From: CALKHQ01 sp050329975
GTDB taxonomy: Bacteria; Pseudomonadota; Alphaproteobacteria; CALKHQ01
NCBI GenBank assembly: GCA_050329975.1
Contig: JBHJOG010000255.1
Coordinates: 1 to 25,609, forward strand
DNA: 25,609 bases
Direction: 5' to 3'
Positions 7,209 through 15,541 of the stretch are shown here, piece after piece (positions within the stretch are counted from its first letter, which is position 1; every line of letters begins with the position of its first letter). The translations under genes were made by a program, and so were the position numbers. Under the pieces are notes generated by a model. The model had not been told where the DNA came from. It saw only the letters and a list, made by a program, of their open reading frames with translations, and did not search any database.

Positions 7209-8534
7209 TCATCGCTCATCCTCCTCAGGCGACGGATCGTCGCCGGCGGCGCGCTCCGCGCGGAGCCGCTCCCAATAGGCCAGCCGCTTCATCACCTCCC
7301 GCTCGAAGCCGCGCTCGACCGGCCGGTAGAGCCGCCGCCGCGGCATCTCGTCGGGAAAATAGTTCTGACCGGAGAAGGCCTCCGGCGCATCATGGTCATA
7401 GGCGTAGTCGGCGCCATAGCCGAGCGTCTTCATCAGCCGCGTCGGCGCATTCAGGATGTGCTTGGGCGGCATCAGCGAGCCGGTCTCACGCGCAGCCGCC
7501 CGAGCGGCCTTCTCCCCCTTGTAGGCGGCATTGGACTTCGGCGCGGTGGCCAGGTAGATCGCAACCTGGACCAGGGCCAGCTCCCCCTCCGGCGTGCCGA
7601 GCCGCTCGAACGTCTGCCAAGCGTTGAGCGCCTGCACCGCCGCCTGCGGATCGGCCATCCCGATGTCCTCATAGGCGAAGCGAAGCATCCGACGGGCCAC
7701 GTAGTGCGGGTCCTCGCCGGCTTCCAGCATCCGCGCCAGCCAATAAAGCGCCGCGTCGGCGTCCGAGCCGCGCAGGCTCTTGTGCAGCGCCGAGATCAGG
7801 TTGTAGTGGCCGTCCTGCTGCTTGTCGTAGATCGGCGCCCGGCGCTGAACCAGTTGTGCCAGCCGCTGGGCATCGACATTTGCCGTCCCGGACGGCAGCG
7901 CGAACACCTCCTCGGCCAGGTTGAGGAGGAAACGGCCGTCGCCGTCGGCCATTGCCCGCAGCGCGGCGCGCGCCTCTCCGTCCAGCGGCAGTGACCGGCC
8001 CTCCAGCCCCTCGGCCCTCACCAGCAGCCTCTCGAGCGCTTCGTCGCCGAGGCGATGCAGCACCAGCACCTGCATCCGCGACATCAACGCGGCATTGAGC
8101 TCGAAGGAGGGGTTCTCCGTCGTCGCGCCGACCAGGATCACCGTGCCATCTTCGACATAGGGCAGGAAGCCATCCTGCTGGGCCCGGTTGAAGCGGTGGA
8201 TCTCGTCGACGAACAGCAGCGTGCCCTGGCCAATGCCCCGTCGCTCGCGCGCCTGCTCGAACGCCTTGCGCAGGTCCGCAACGCCGGAGAAGACGGCGGA
8301 GAACGCGACGAATGCGAGATCGGTCGCGTGGGCAAGCAGACGGGCGATCGTGGTCTTGCCGCAGCCGGGCGGACCCCAGAGCACGATCGAGCTCAGGCGG
8401 CCGGCCGCAACCATCCGGCCGATCGGCCCGTCGGGGCCCAGCAGGTGATCCTGCCCGACCACCTCGGCGAGGGCCTGCGGCCGCAGCCGGTCGGCCAGCG
8501 GCCTCGGCGCCTGGGATTCGAACAGTGTGGCCAC
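7209..8534 (-). CDS. rarA: Replication-associated recombination protein A (RarA/MgsA) AAA+ ATPase
   Basis: RarA is a clamp-loader-like AAA+ ATPase that acts at stalled replication forks. The 441-residue product begins MATLFESQAPRPLADRLRP, the typical family N terminus, from a GTG at 8534. The Walker A motif GPPGCGKT lies at about 54-61, Walker B LLFVDEIHRFN at about 106-116, and the sensor segment GATTENPSF at about 136-144. The C-terminal MgsA tetramerisation region includes LISALHKSLRGSDADAALYWLARML and a tail with ARETGSLMPPKHILNAPTRLMK. The same frame remains open upstream to 9158, but that part is antisense-frame noise over the protease gene. The start is 17 bases after the protease stop. 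Confidence 0.94.
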   Translation of the reverse strand: MATLFESQAPRPLADRLRPQALAEVVGQDHLLGPDGPIGRMVAAGRLSSIVLWGPPGCGKTTIARLLAHATDLAFVAFSAVFSGVADLRKAFEQARERRGIGQGTLLFVDEIHRFNRAQQDGFLPYVEDGTVILVGATTENPSFELNAALMSRMQVLVLHRLGDEALERLLVRAEGLEGRSLPLDGEARAALRAMADGDGRFLLNLAEEVFALPSGTANVDAQRLAQLVQRRAPIYDKQQDGHYNLISALHKSLRGSDADAALYWLARMLEAGEDPHYVARRMLRFAYEDIGMADPQAAVQALNAWQTFERLGTPEGELALVQVAIYLATAPKSNAAYKGEKAARAAARETGSLMPPKHILNAPTRLMKTLGYGADYAYDHDAPEAFSGQNYFPDEMPRRRLYRPVERGFEREVMKRLAYWERLRAERAAGDDPSPEEDER

Positions 8535-8551
8535 CGGGTCGCCGCTCGCCG

Positions 8552-10057
8552 TCAGCCGCGCACGGTGACGCTCAGCAGCTCGCCGTTCCGGACGACGGAG
8601 ATCCGCCACAACGGCTGCGGGTTGCCGATATACTCGACCAGTCCGTCGACGGTGAGGATCTCGCGGCCGTTGATCCCGACAACGACATCTCCGGGCGCCA
8701 GTCCAATGCCGGCAGCGGGCGATTCCGGCTCGACCAGGGTCACCAGCGCCCCGCCGCGCATCCGGCCGAGGTCGAACTCGCTCATCAACGACCCGGTGAG
8801 CGCCACCACGGCCGCCCCGGCCAGCGGGTTGCGCCCAGTCAGCGGCACCGCCTGGGCGGCGACCAGGCTGCTGGGTGGCAACATCAGCTGCGCGACCACC
8901 TCGACCTCCGCCCCGTTGCGCATGACCACGAGTGTGATCGCATCGTCGGGCGCATAGGTGCCGATGCGGAAGCGGGCGGCGTCGCCGTTCTCCACCTCGT
9001 AGCCATCGATGGACAGCACCACGTCGCCCACCATCAGCCCCGCCAGTGCCCCGGGACCATCGTCCGCCACGGCGACGACGAGCGCGCCATAGGGCCGGCC
9101 AAGGCCAACCTGTGCAGCCATGGCAGCGGTCACGTCCTCGGTGGACACGCCCAGCCATGGCCGCATCACTGCCCCGCCTTCGAGCACGGAGGCCACCACC
9201 CGCCGCACCATGTTGGAGGGGATGGCGAAGCCGATTCCATGCGAGCCGCCGGATTCCGAGAAAATCGCGGTGTTGATGCCGATCAGCCGGCCGTCCATGG
9301 TCACCAGCGCGCCGCCGGAGTTGCCCGGGTTGATCGCGGCGTCGGTCTGGATGAAGAAGCTGTAGTCGGAAACGCCGATGTCGGTCCGGGCCAGGGCCGA
9401 GACGATGCCGCTGGTCACGGTCTGGCCGACACCGAACGGGTTGCCGATCGCCAGCACCAGGTCGCCCACCCGCAGCTGGTCCGGGTCGCCGAGCTCCATA
9501 TAGGCCAGCCCATCGCCGGGCACCGAGATCCGCAGCACGGCGAGGTCGGTGTCCGGATCGATGCCAATCAGCTCGGCCGTGAACTCGCGCCGATCGAACA
9601 GCACGACCGTGATCTGGTCGGCGCCCTCAACCACATGGTGGTTGGTGACCACGATCCCGTCGGGGGCGACGATGACGCCGGACCCAAGCGACAGCGGCTC
9701 GGACTGCGGCGTCGGCGCGGCCTGCGCACCGGGCGTGTTCTGGCGGCGCCGGTCCCCGAAGAATTCGCGGAAGAAGGGATCATCGTAGAGCCGGGAGCCC
9801 GGCCCGCCGCCGACATAGACGCTGGTCAGAATGTTGACCACGGCCGGTGCCGCCGCCTCGACCAGGGGCGCGAAGGACAACTGGACCTGCGCCATATCCT
9901 GCGGTACGGCCACCGCTGCCTCGCCCCGCCCCTGAGGGAGCCAGTCCGCTGCGGCCGGTGCCGTGGCCAATGCCACGGCGGCCAACACCGCCGCCAGGCT
10001 GGCCGTCAGCCCACCAGCCCGCCGTCCTCGATCCTCGATCCCCACAGCCCTGCCCAC
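8552..10057 (-). CDS. Do/HtrA-family periplasmic serine endoprotease (DegP/DegQ-like)
   Basis: A 501-residue trypsin-fold protease and chaperone for misfolded envelope proteins. A signal peptide is visible: basic n-region (GRRAG), hydrophobic run (LTASLAAVLAAVALATA), and a likely cleavage after APAAA at about residue 37. The catalytic triad is His141 (TNHHVVEG), Asp171 (DTDLAVL) and Ser247 (NPGNSGGA). Two PDZ domains follow (about 290-390 and 410-495), including GALAGLMVGDVVLSIDG and AAGIGLAPGDVVVGING. The GTG at 10057 is chosen because a GGAGG lies seven bases upstream; an in-frame TTG at 10093 has no such support. It is the first gene after the rplQ terminator and so probably has its own promoter. 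Confidence 0.94.
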   Translation of the reverse strand: MGRAVGIEDRGRRAGGLTASLAAVLAAVALATAPAAADWLPQGRGEAAVAVPQDMAQVQLSFAPLVEAAAPAVVNILTSVYVGGGPGSRLYDDPFFREFFGDRRRQNTPGAQAAPTPQSEPLSLGSGVIVAPDGIVVTNHHVVEGADQITVVLFDRREFTAELIGIDPDTDLAVLRISVPGDGLAYMELGDPDQLRVGDLVLAIGNPFGVGQTVTSGIVSALARTDIGVSDYSFFIQTDAAINPGNSGGALVTMDGRLIGINTAIFSESGGSHGIGFAIPSNMVRRVVASVLEGGAVMRPWLGVSTEDVTAAMAAQVGLGRPYGALVVAVADDGPGALAGLMVGDVVLSIDGYEVENGDAARFRIGTYAPDDAITLVVMRNGAEVEVVAQLMLPPSSLVAAQAVPLTGRNPLAGAAVVALTGSLMSEFDLGRMRGGALVTLVEPESPAAGIGLAPGDVVVGINGREILTVDGLVEYIGNPQPLWRISVVRNGELLSVTVRG

Positions 10058-10084
10058 CTGTGTTCCTCCCCTCCCATACGCGCC

Positions 10085-10098
10085 ACTGCACAAGCAGT
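10085..10098. promoter_or_regulatory. Small palindrome between the rplQ terminator and the degP-like start
   Basis: ACTGC-ACAA-GCAGT, a perfect 5-bp inverted repeat with a 4-base centre, sits 28-41 bases upstream of the protease GTG. The position suits an operator or a leader hairpin. No convincing -10/-35 pair could be picked out around it, so the role is open. Confidence 0.3.
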
Positions 10099-10111
10099 AG
10101 CACCGCCAAAC

Positions 10112-10141
10112 GCAAAAGGGCAGCCGATGGCGGCTGCCCTT
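10112..10141 (-). terminator. Rho-independent terminator of the ribosomal protein/rpoA block
   Basis: An 11-bp perfect inverted repeat (10116-10126 with 10131-10141) with a 4-base loop. On the minus strand the descending arm runs into CCCTTTTGCGTTT, a usable T-rich tract. It begins 43 bases past the rplQ stop, in the correct orientation to end the long ribosomal transcript. A smaller 6-bp hairpin (10156-10170) precedes it. Confidence 0.88.
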
Positions 10142-10183
10142 GCGTCGGCACTCAGGCCCTGACTCAGGGCGCGCACCGCCCGG

Positions 10184-10609
10184 TCAATCCTCGTCTTCAT
10201 CCTCGCCGGCCGTTTCCTGCGAGGGGCCGGAATCCTTGCCCTTCGCCTCCGGATCCCGGTCGACCAGCTCGATGATCGCCAGCGGGGCATTGTCGCCGTA
10301 GCGGAACCCTGCCTTCATCACCCGGGTATAGCCGCCATTGCGGGTGGCGTAGCGCTCAGCAAGGGTGGTGAACAGCTTCTCCGCCAGCTTGCGATCGGCG
10401 ATCAGCGCCAGCGCCTGGCGGCGGGCGTGCAGGTTGCCCCGCTTGCCCAGCGTGACCAGCCGGTCGGTGACCCGGCGCAGCTCGCGCGCCTTGGGCAGCG
10501 TCGTGGTGATCTGTTCGTGCTTGATCAGCGACGCCGCCATGTTGGCGAGCATCGCCTGGCGATGGCTGGATGTCCGCCCCAGCTTCCGGTTGGCTATTCT
10601 ATGCCGCAT
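10184..10609 (-). CDS. rplQ: 50S ribosomal protein L17
   Basis: L17 binds 23S rRNA near the polypeptide exit tunnel. The 141-residue product opens with MRHRIANRKLGRTSSHRQAM and continues with LIKHEQITTTLPKARELRRV, LAERYATRNGGYTRVMKAGFRYGD and APLAIIELVDR, all family landmarks. After residue 120 it carries a charged low-complexity tail ending GEDEDED that bacterial L17 proteins such as the E. coli one lack. It starts 36 bases after the rpoA stop and is the last gene before the terminator. Confidence 0.97.
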   Translation of the reverse strand: MRHRIANRKLGRTSSHRQAMLANMAASLIKHEQITTTLPKARELRRVTDRLVTLGKRGNLHARRQALALIADRKLAEKLFTTLAERYATRNGGYTRVMKAGFRYGDNAPLAIIELVDRDPEAKGKDSGPSQETAGEDEDED

Positions 10610-10645
10610 GTTCTACTCCCCCGCGATCGCGCTGGTCCAGCCGGC

Positions 10646-11662
10646 TCAGAACGGCTCTTCCAGGCGCTTCGCCAGCTCCTCGATGTTTTCCGGCGGCCAG
10701 TTCGGGATCTCCATGCCGAGCGTGAGACCCATATTGACCAGCACTTCCTTGATTTCGTTCAGCGACTTGCGCCCGAAGTTCGGCGTGCGCAGCATCTCCG
10801 CCTCGGTCTTCTGAACCAGATCGCCGATGTAGATGATATTGTCGTTCTTCAGGCAGTTCGCGGAGCGGACCGACAGCTCGAGCTCGTCGACCTTGCGCAG
10901 CAGGTTGCGGTTGAACGGAATCTCTTCCGTCTCCTCCGCATGGGTCTCTGCCCGCGGCTCCTCGAAGTTGATGAACGTCTGCAGCTGGTCCTGAAGAATG
11001 CGCGCGGCCAGCGCCACCGCATCCTCCGGGGTGATCGAGCCGTTGGTCTCCAGGGTCAGGATCAGCTTATCGTAGTCGGTGACCTGGCCGACGCGGGCGT
11101 TCTCGACCTTGTAGGAGACCCGCTTGACCGGGCTGAACAGGGCATCGACCGGGATCAGCCCGATCGGCGCATCTTCGGCGCGGCTCGCGGAAGCCGGGAC
11201 GTAGCCCTTGCCGGTCTCGACCGTGAGTTCCATCGACACGCGTGCGCCGTCGTCCAGGGTCATGATGTGGTGCGACGGATCCAGCACCTCGATGTCGTGG
11301 CCGGTTTCGATCGCGCCGGCGGTCACTTCGCCCGGACCGGTAACGATCAGCGTCATGCGCTTGGGGCCATCGCCGTGCATGCGCAGGCCCATCGACTTGA
11401 TATTGAGAATGATGTCGGTCACATCCTCGCGGACACCGGGGATCGACGAGAATTCATGCAGGACGCCGTCGATCTTGACCGCGGTCACCGCCGCGCCCTG
11501 CAGCGACGACAGCAGGACCCGGCGCAGCGCGTTGCCGAGGGTCAGACCGAATCCGCGCTCCAGCGGCTCCGCCTCGATCTCGGTGACGTGCCGGCCCTCG
11601 CCCTTCTGCTCGATCTGCAGGCGGCTGGGCTTCTTGAGTTCGGTCCAATTCTTCTGAAGCAC
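10646..11662 (-). CDS. rpoA: DNA-directed RNA polymerase subunit alpha
   Basis: Alpha dimerises to nucleate RNA polymerase assembly and contacts UP elements and activators. The 338-residue product has the N-terminal dimerisation domain (about 1-235; LERGFGLTLGNALRRVLLSSL, GVREDVTDIILN) and the C-terminal DNA-binding domain (about 255-325; DELELSVRSANCLKNDNI, TPNFGRKSLNEIKEVL). It starts with GTG at 11662, giving (M)LQKNWTELKKPSRL, the expected alphaproteobacterial N terminus, with AAAGG upstream. No rpsD precedes it, unlike in E. coli. The 116-base spacer to rpsK contains several inverted repeats. Confidence 0.98.
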   Translation of the reverse strand: MLQKNWTELKKPSRLQIEQKGEGRHVTEIEAEPLERGFGLTLGNALRRVLLSSLQGAAVTAVKIDGVLHEFSSIPGVREDVTDIILNIKSMGLRMHGDGPKRMTLIVTGPGEVTAGAIETGHDIEVLDPSHHIMTLDDGARVSMELTVETGKGYVPASASRAEDAPIGLIPVDALFSPVKRVSYKVENARVGQVTDYDKLILTLETNGSITPEDAVALAARILQDQLQTFINFEEPRAETHAEETEEIPFNRNLLRKVDELELSVRSANCLKNDNIIYIGDLVQKTEAEMLRTPNFGRKSLNEIKEVLVNMGLTLGMEIPNWPPENIEELAKRLEEPF

Positions 11663-11710
11663 CGATTAGACCTTTCTGCATACGACGCGGCGGACTCTGA
11701 CCGCGGCACG

Positions 11711-11769
11711 CCGCAATTGCGGGAATGTCCGCCGTCGCAGCGGACAACGCCGGCGCAAGGCAGCCGGCG
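11711..11769. other. Cluster of inverted repeats in the rpsK-rpoA spacer
   Basis: Three inverted repeats lie side by side: a perfect 12-bp palindrome CCGCAATTGCGG (11711-11722), a 6-bp stem with a 7-base loop (11727-11732 with 11740-11745), and a 6-bp stem with a 10-base loop (11748-11753 with 11764-11769). None is followed by a T run on the minus strand. They may form an mRNA processing or regulatory structure; the assignment is inference. Confidence 0.45.
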
Positions 11770-11778
11770 ACAAATCTC

Positions 11779-12171
11779 TCAGACGCGGCGCCGCTTGCGC
11801 GCCCGGCAGCCATTGTGCGGGATCGGGGTGACGTCACGGATCGACGTGATGGTGAAGCCGACCGCCTGCAGAGCCCGGAGCGCCGATTCCCGGCCCGAGC
11901 CCGGGCCCTTGACCTCGACTTCCAGCGTGCGCATGCCGTGCTCCTGCGCCTTGCGGCCGGCATCCTCGGCCGCCGTCTGCGCGGCGTAGGGAGTCGACTT
12001 CCGCGACCCCTTGAAGCCCTGGCTTCCCGACGAGGACCAGGAGATCGCATTGCCCTGCGCGTCGGTGATGGTGATCATGGTGTTGTTGAACGTGGCATTC
12101 ACATGCGCGACGCCCGACGTAATGTTCTTTCGCTCGCGGCGCCGCGGCCGCGCAACTGTGGCTCTAGCCAT
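11779..12171 (-). CDS. rpsK: 30S ribosomal protein S11
   Basis: S11 forms the platform of the 30S subunit beside the mRNA exit. The 130-residue product contains NITSGVAHVNATFNNTMITITDAQGN, WSSSGSQGFKGSRKSTPYAAQTAAEDA, and the arginine-rich end DVTPIPHNGCRARKRRRV, all diagnostic. Length equals the family norm. It begins after a 70-base spacer from rpsM that contains an 8-bp GC hairpin, and rpoA follows. Confidence 0.98.
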   Translation of the reverse strand: MARATVARPRRRERKNITSGVAHVNATFNNTMITITDAQGNAISWSSSGSQGFKGSRKSTPYAAQTAAEDAGRKAQEHGMRTLEVEVKGPGSGRESALRALQAVGFTITSIRDVTPIPHNGCRARKRRRV

Positions 12172-12193
12172 CCTGATACTCCCGTTCCGCGGC

Positions 12194-12225
12194 GCGCGGC
12201 GAGGTTCCGCAAGCTGCCGCCGCGC
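12194..12225 (-). other. GC-rich hairpin in the rpsM-rpsK spacer
   Basis: An 8-bp perfect inverted repeat (12194-12201 with 12218-12225) with a 16-base loop lies about 22 bases upstream of the rpsK ATG on the minus strand. There is no T run, so termination is unlikely. Confidence 0.35.
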
Positions 12226-12241
12226 TGCGCATCACGCCTGG

Positions 12242-12610
12242 TTACTTCTTCTTGCCGGCAATCGCGCGCGCTTTGCCCTTGCGGGTCCGCGCGTTGGTAT
12301 GCGTCCGCTGGCCGCGCACCGGCAGCTGCTTGCGGTGTCGCAGCCCCCGATAGCAGCCGAGGTCCATCAGCCGCTTGATGTTCATCGCGGTCTCGCGCCG
12401 CAGATCGCCTTCGACCGTATAGTCGCCCTCGATCACCTCGCGGATGCGGATGATCTCGTCCTCGGTCAGGTCATGCACCCGGCGCTCTTCCGGCAGGCCG
12501 ACCTTCGTGCAGATCTCCTGCGCCTTGGAGGCACCGATGCCGTAGATGTAGCGTAGCGCGATGTGCACCCGCTTCTGCGTCGGAATATTGACGCCGGAAA
12601 TACGCGCCAC
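12242..12610 (-). CDS. rpsM: 30S ribosomal protein S13
   Basis: S13 sits in the 30S head, contacts the P-site tRNA through its basic tail, and bridges to the 50S central protuberance. The product is 122 residues from a GTG at 12610, reading (M)ARISGVNIPTQKRVHIALRYIYGIG, then GSYRGLRHR-like CYRGLRHRKQLPVRGQRT and the tail RTRKGKARAIAGKKK. A GAGGAG element lies seven bases before the GTG. The frame stays open 34 codons further upstream through a 30-bp tandem repeat, but this would only add an arginine-rich extension absent from S13, beginning at a TTG. Confidence 0.96.
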   Translation of the reverse strand: MARISGVNIPTQKRVHIALRYIYGIGASKAQEICTKVGLPEERRVHDLTEDEIIRIREVIEGDYTVEGDLRRETAMNIKRLMDLGCYRGLRHRKQLPVRGQRTHTNARTRKGKARAIAGKKK

Positions 12611-12630
12611 CCCTTGTCTCCTCAGCCAGC

Positions 12631-12720
12631 CGCGCGCAGGCGCGGAACGCAAATACCAGCCGCGCCGAAGCACGGAACGCAAAGACCTCCCGCGTGCAGG
12701 CGCGGAACGCAAAAAGCCGG
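12631..12720. repeat. Three imperfect 30-bp tandem repeats upstream of rpsM
   Basis: Units at 12631-12660, 12661-12690 and 12691-12720 (plus-strand view) each begin CGCG. Each contains the core CGGAACGCAAA at exactly 30-base spacing (GGAACGC at 12644, 12674 and 12704). First and third units agree best. They fill half of the 180-base adk-rpsM spacer, 21 bases before the rpsM GTG. The spacing is close to three helical turns, so the cores would face the same side of the DNA. They are contiguous, so this is not a CRISPR. Function unknown. Confidence 0.88.
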
Positions 12721-12790
12721 GCGAACGCGTGCGCGCCGCCCTGCTGCAAATGCGTGAAGGGCGCCGAATATACTGCGACCTTCCCGCGTG

Positions 12791-13380
12791 TCAACCGCCA
12801 TCGGTCCCGTCCAGCACGGCCGTGATGTCGCGGTAGACCTCGTCGATGTCCTGCATGCCGTCCACCGTCACCAGCAGCCCCTTGGCGGCGTAGTACGGCA
12901 GGATCGGCAACGTCTGTTCGCGATACACCTCGAACCGCCGGCGCGCCTTCTCCGGTGTATCGTCGCCCCGGATCGCCTGGCCGGCGGCCACGGCCTCGGC
13001 TGCGCGGTTCTCGACCCGCGCCACCACGGCGTCCTCATCGGCCTTGAGCTCGATCACGTGGTGCAGCCTGAGGCCCTTCTCGGCCAGCATGCGGTCCAGC
13101 GACTCCGCCTGCGCCACCGTGCGCGGAAAGCCATCGAGGATGAAGCCGGCAGCGCAGTCCGGCGCATCGATCCGCTCGGCGATCATGTCCACCATCACGT
13201 CGTCCGGTACCAGGTCACCCCGGTCCATGATGGCCTTCGCCCGCCGACCGAGCAGCGTGTTGGCCTTGGTCGCAGCCCTCAGCATGTCTCCGGTCGAGAG
13301 CTGGAGCAGGCCGCGTTCGGCCTGGAGCCGGGCAGCCTGAGTTCCTTTTCCCGCTCCCGGCGGCCCCAGCAGTATGATGT

Positions 13381-13384
<4 letters not shown>
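12791..13384 (-). CDS. adk: Adenylate kinase (short form)
   Basis: Adenylate kinase interconverts ATP + AMP and 2 ADP. The 197-residue product has the P loop GPPGAGKGT (7-15), the AMP-binding LSTGDMLRAA, GFILDGFPRTVAQAE with the DGFPR signature, and RGDDTPEKARRRFEVYREQTLPILPYY. The segment between ENR and RGDD is only about 12 residues, so the LID insertion of the long form (about 214 residues in E. coli) is missing; this is the short bacterial type. Its ATG overlaps the secY stop by 4 bases (ATGA), indicating translational coupling. Confidence 0.97.
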
Positions 13385-14730
<1,346 letters not shown>

Positions 14731-14787
14731 TCGGCTCTCCCTGTCTCAGATCGACGCGGCGGCCCGTCGGCTGCCCCGCAGGTGGCC

Positions 14788-15294
14788 TCAGGCCTCTGGC
14801 GCTTCGGCGGCTTCCGGCACCGCCGGCGTCTTGACCGGAGTCAGCACGACCGTGCCGCCGGCCTGCTCGACGGCGGCGATCGCCGACTTCGACGCGCCGG
14901 CCGCATGGATGGTCAGCTTGGCCGACAGCTTGCCCTTGCCGAGTAGACGCAGCGGGTTGCGCTTGCGGCGCATCAGGCCGGCGGCGATCAGGGCGTCGGC
15001 ATCGACCACCGCATCCGCCTTGAGCTTGCCTGCGTCCACCGCCTGCTGCAGACGACCGAGGTTGACGATGTCGTAGGTGATCCGGTGCACCGCATTGGTG
15101 AAACCGCGCTTCGGCACCCGGCGGTGAATCGGCATCTGGCCGCCTTCATAGCCGTTGATGGCAACGCCGCTTCGCGCCTTCTGGCCCTTGACGCCGCGCC
15201 CGGCGGTCTTGCCGAGACCCGACCCGATGCCGCGGCCGACACGCTTGCGTGGCTTCCGCGCCCCCGGATTGTCCGATAGCTGATTGAGCTTCAT
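14788..15294 (-). CDS. rplO: 50S ribosomal protein L15
   Basis: L15 helps late 50S assembly. From the ATG at 15294 the 168-residue protein begins MKLNQLSDNPGARKPRKRVGRGIGSG, then KTAGRGVKGQKARSG and YEGGQMPIHRRVPKRGF, all core motifs. The C terminus extends past the usual end with an Ala/Pro/Glu-rich tail (TPAVPEAAEAPEA). An in-frame GTG at 15306 would add four residues with no family support. It lies 40 bases after rpmD. Confidence 0.97.
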   Translation of the reverse strand: MKLNQLSDNPGARKPRKRVGRGIGSGLGKTAGRGVKGQKARSGVAINGYEGGQMPIHRRVPKRGFTNAVHRITYDIVNLGRLQQAVDAGKLKADAVVDADALIAAGLMRRKRNPLRLLGKGKLSAKLTIHAAGASKSAIAAVEQAGGTVVLTPVKTPAVPEAAEAPEA

Positions 15295-15334
15295 CCTGTT
15301 GTCCACCCAGCGAGAGAGTAGCGGTCCGTCACGG

Positions 15335-15541
15335 CTATTCCGCCGGCTCCACTTTGATCAGGTGATGCACCTTGTTGATCATGCCGCGCACGGCGGGCGT
15401 ATCCACCAGCACGCGGCTGCGGTGCATCTTGTTGAGGCCGAGGCCGACCAGCGTCGCGCGCTGATCCTTGGGCCGCCGGATCGGGCTGCCGGTCTGGGTC
15501 ACCTTGACGCGCCCGCCGGTCGCTTTGGTCGACTCAGCCAT
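15335..15541 (-). CDS. rpmD: 50S ribosomal protein L30
   Basis: A 68-residue L30 protein of the 50S subunit, recognised by VKVTQTGSPIRRPKDQRATLVGLGL, NKMHRSRVLVDTPAVRGMINKVHHLIKVE. A short N-terminal extension (MAESTKATGG) precedes the core. The start overlaps the rpsE stop in ATGGCTGA (8 bases), implying coupling to S5 translation. Confidence 0.96.
   Translation of the reverse strand: MAESTKATGGRVKVTQTGSPIRRPKDQRATLVGLGLNKMHRSRVLVDTPAVRGMINKVHHLIKVEPAE

Noticed and set aside
8535..9158. A long N-terminal extension of RarA
   Set aside because: The extra residues lie over the protease gene in another frame and do not resemble RarA; the GTG at 8534 gives the normal length and N terminus.
8312..10162. 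A 616-codon plus-strand open frame over rarA and the protease
   Set aside because: It is antisense to two well-defined genes and even runs through the rplQ terminator; the translation is Arg/His/Pro-rich noise.
10427..11989. A 520-codon plus-strand open frame over rplQ, rpoA and rpsK
   Set aside because: It spans three conserved minus-strand genes and their spacers, with no recognisable motif.
12611..12712. A 34-residue Arg-rich N-terminal extension of S13
   Set aside because: The GTG at 12610 has a well-placed GAGGAG and gives the canonical S13 N terminus; the extension would begin at a TTG and consists only of repeat-encoded residues.
12631..12720. A possible small CRISPR array
   Set aside because: Units are contiguous and similar throughout, with no unique spacers and no cas genes nearby.
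12471..12794. A 107-codon minus-strand frame through the 30-bp repeats, with a repeating FAFRAC-type peptide
   Set aside because: It runs out of frame into rpsM, lacks a convincing ribosome site, and its periodic peptide is explained by the DNA repeats.
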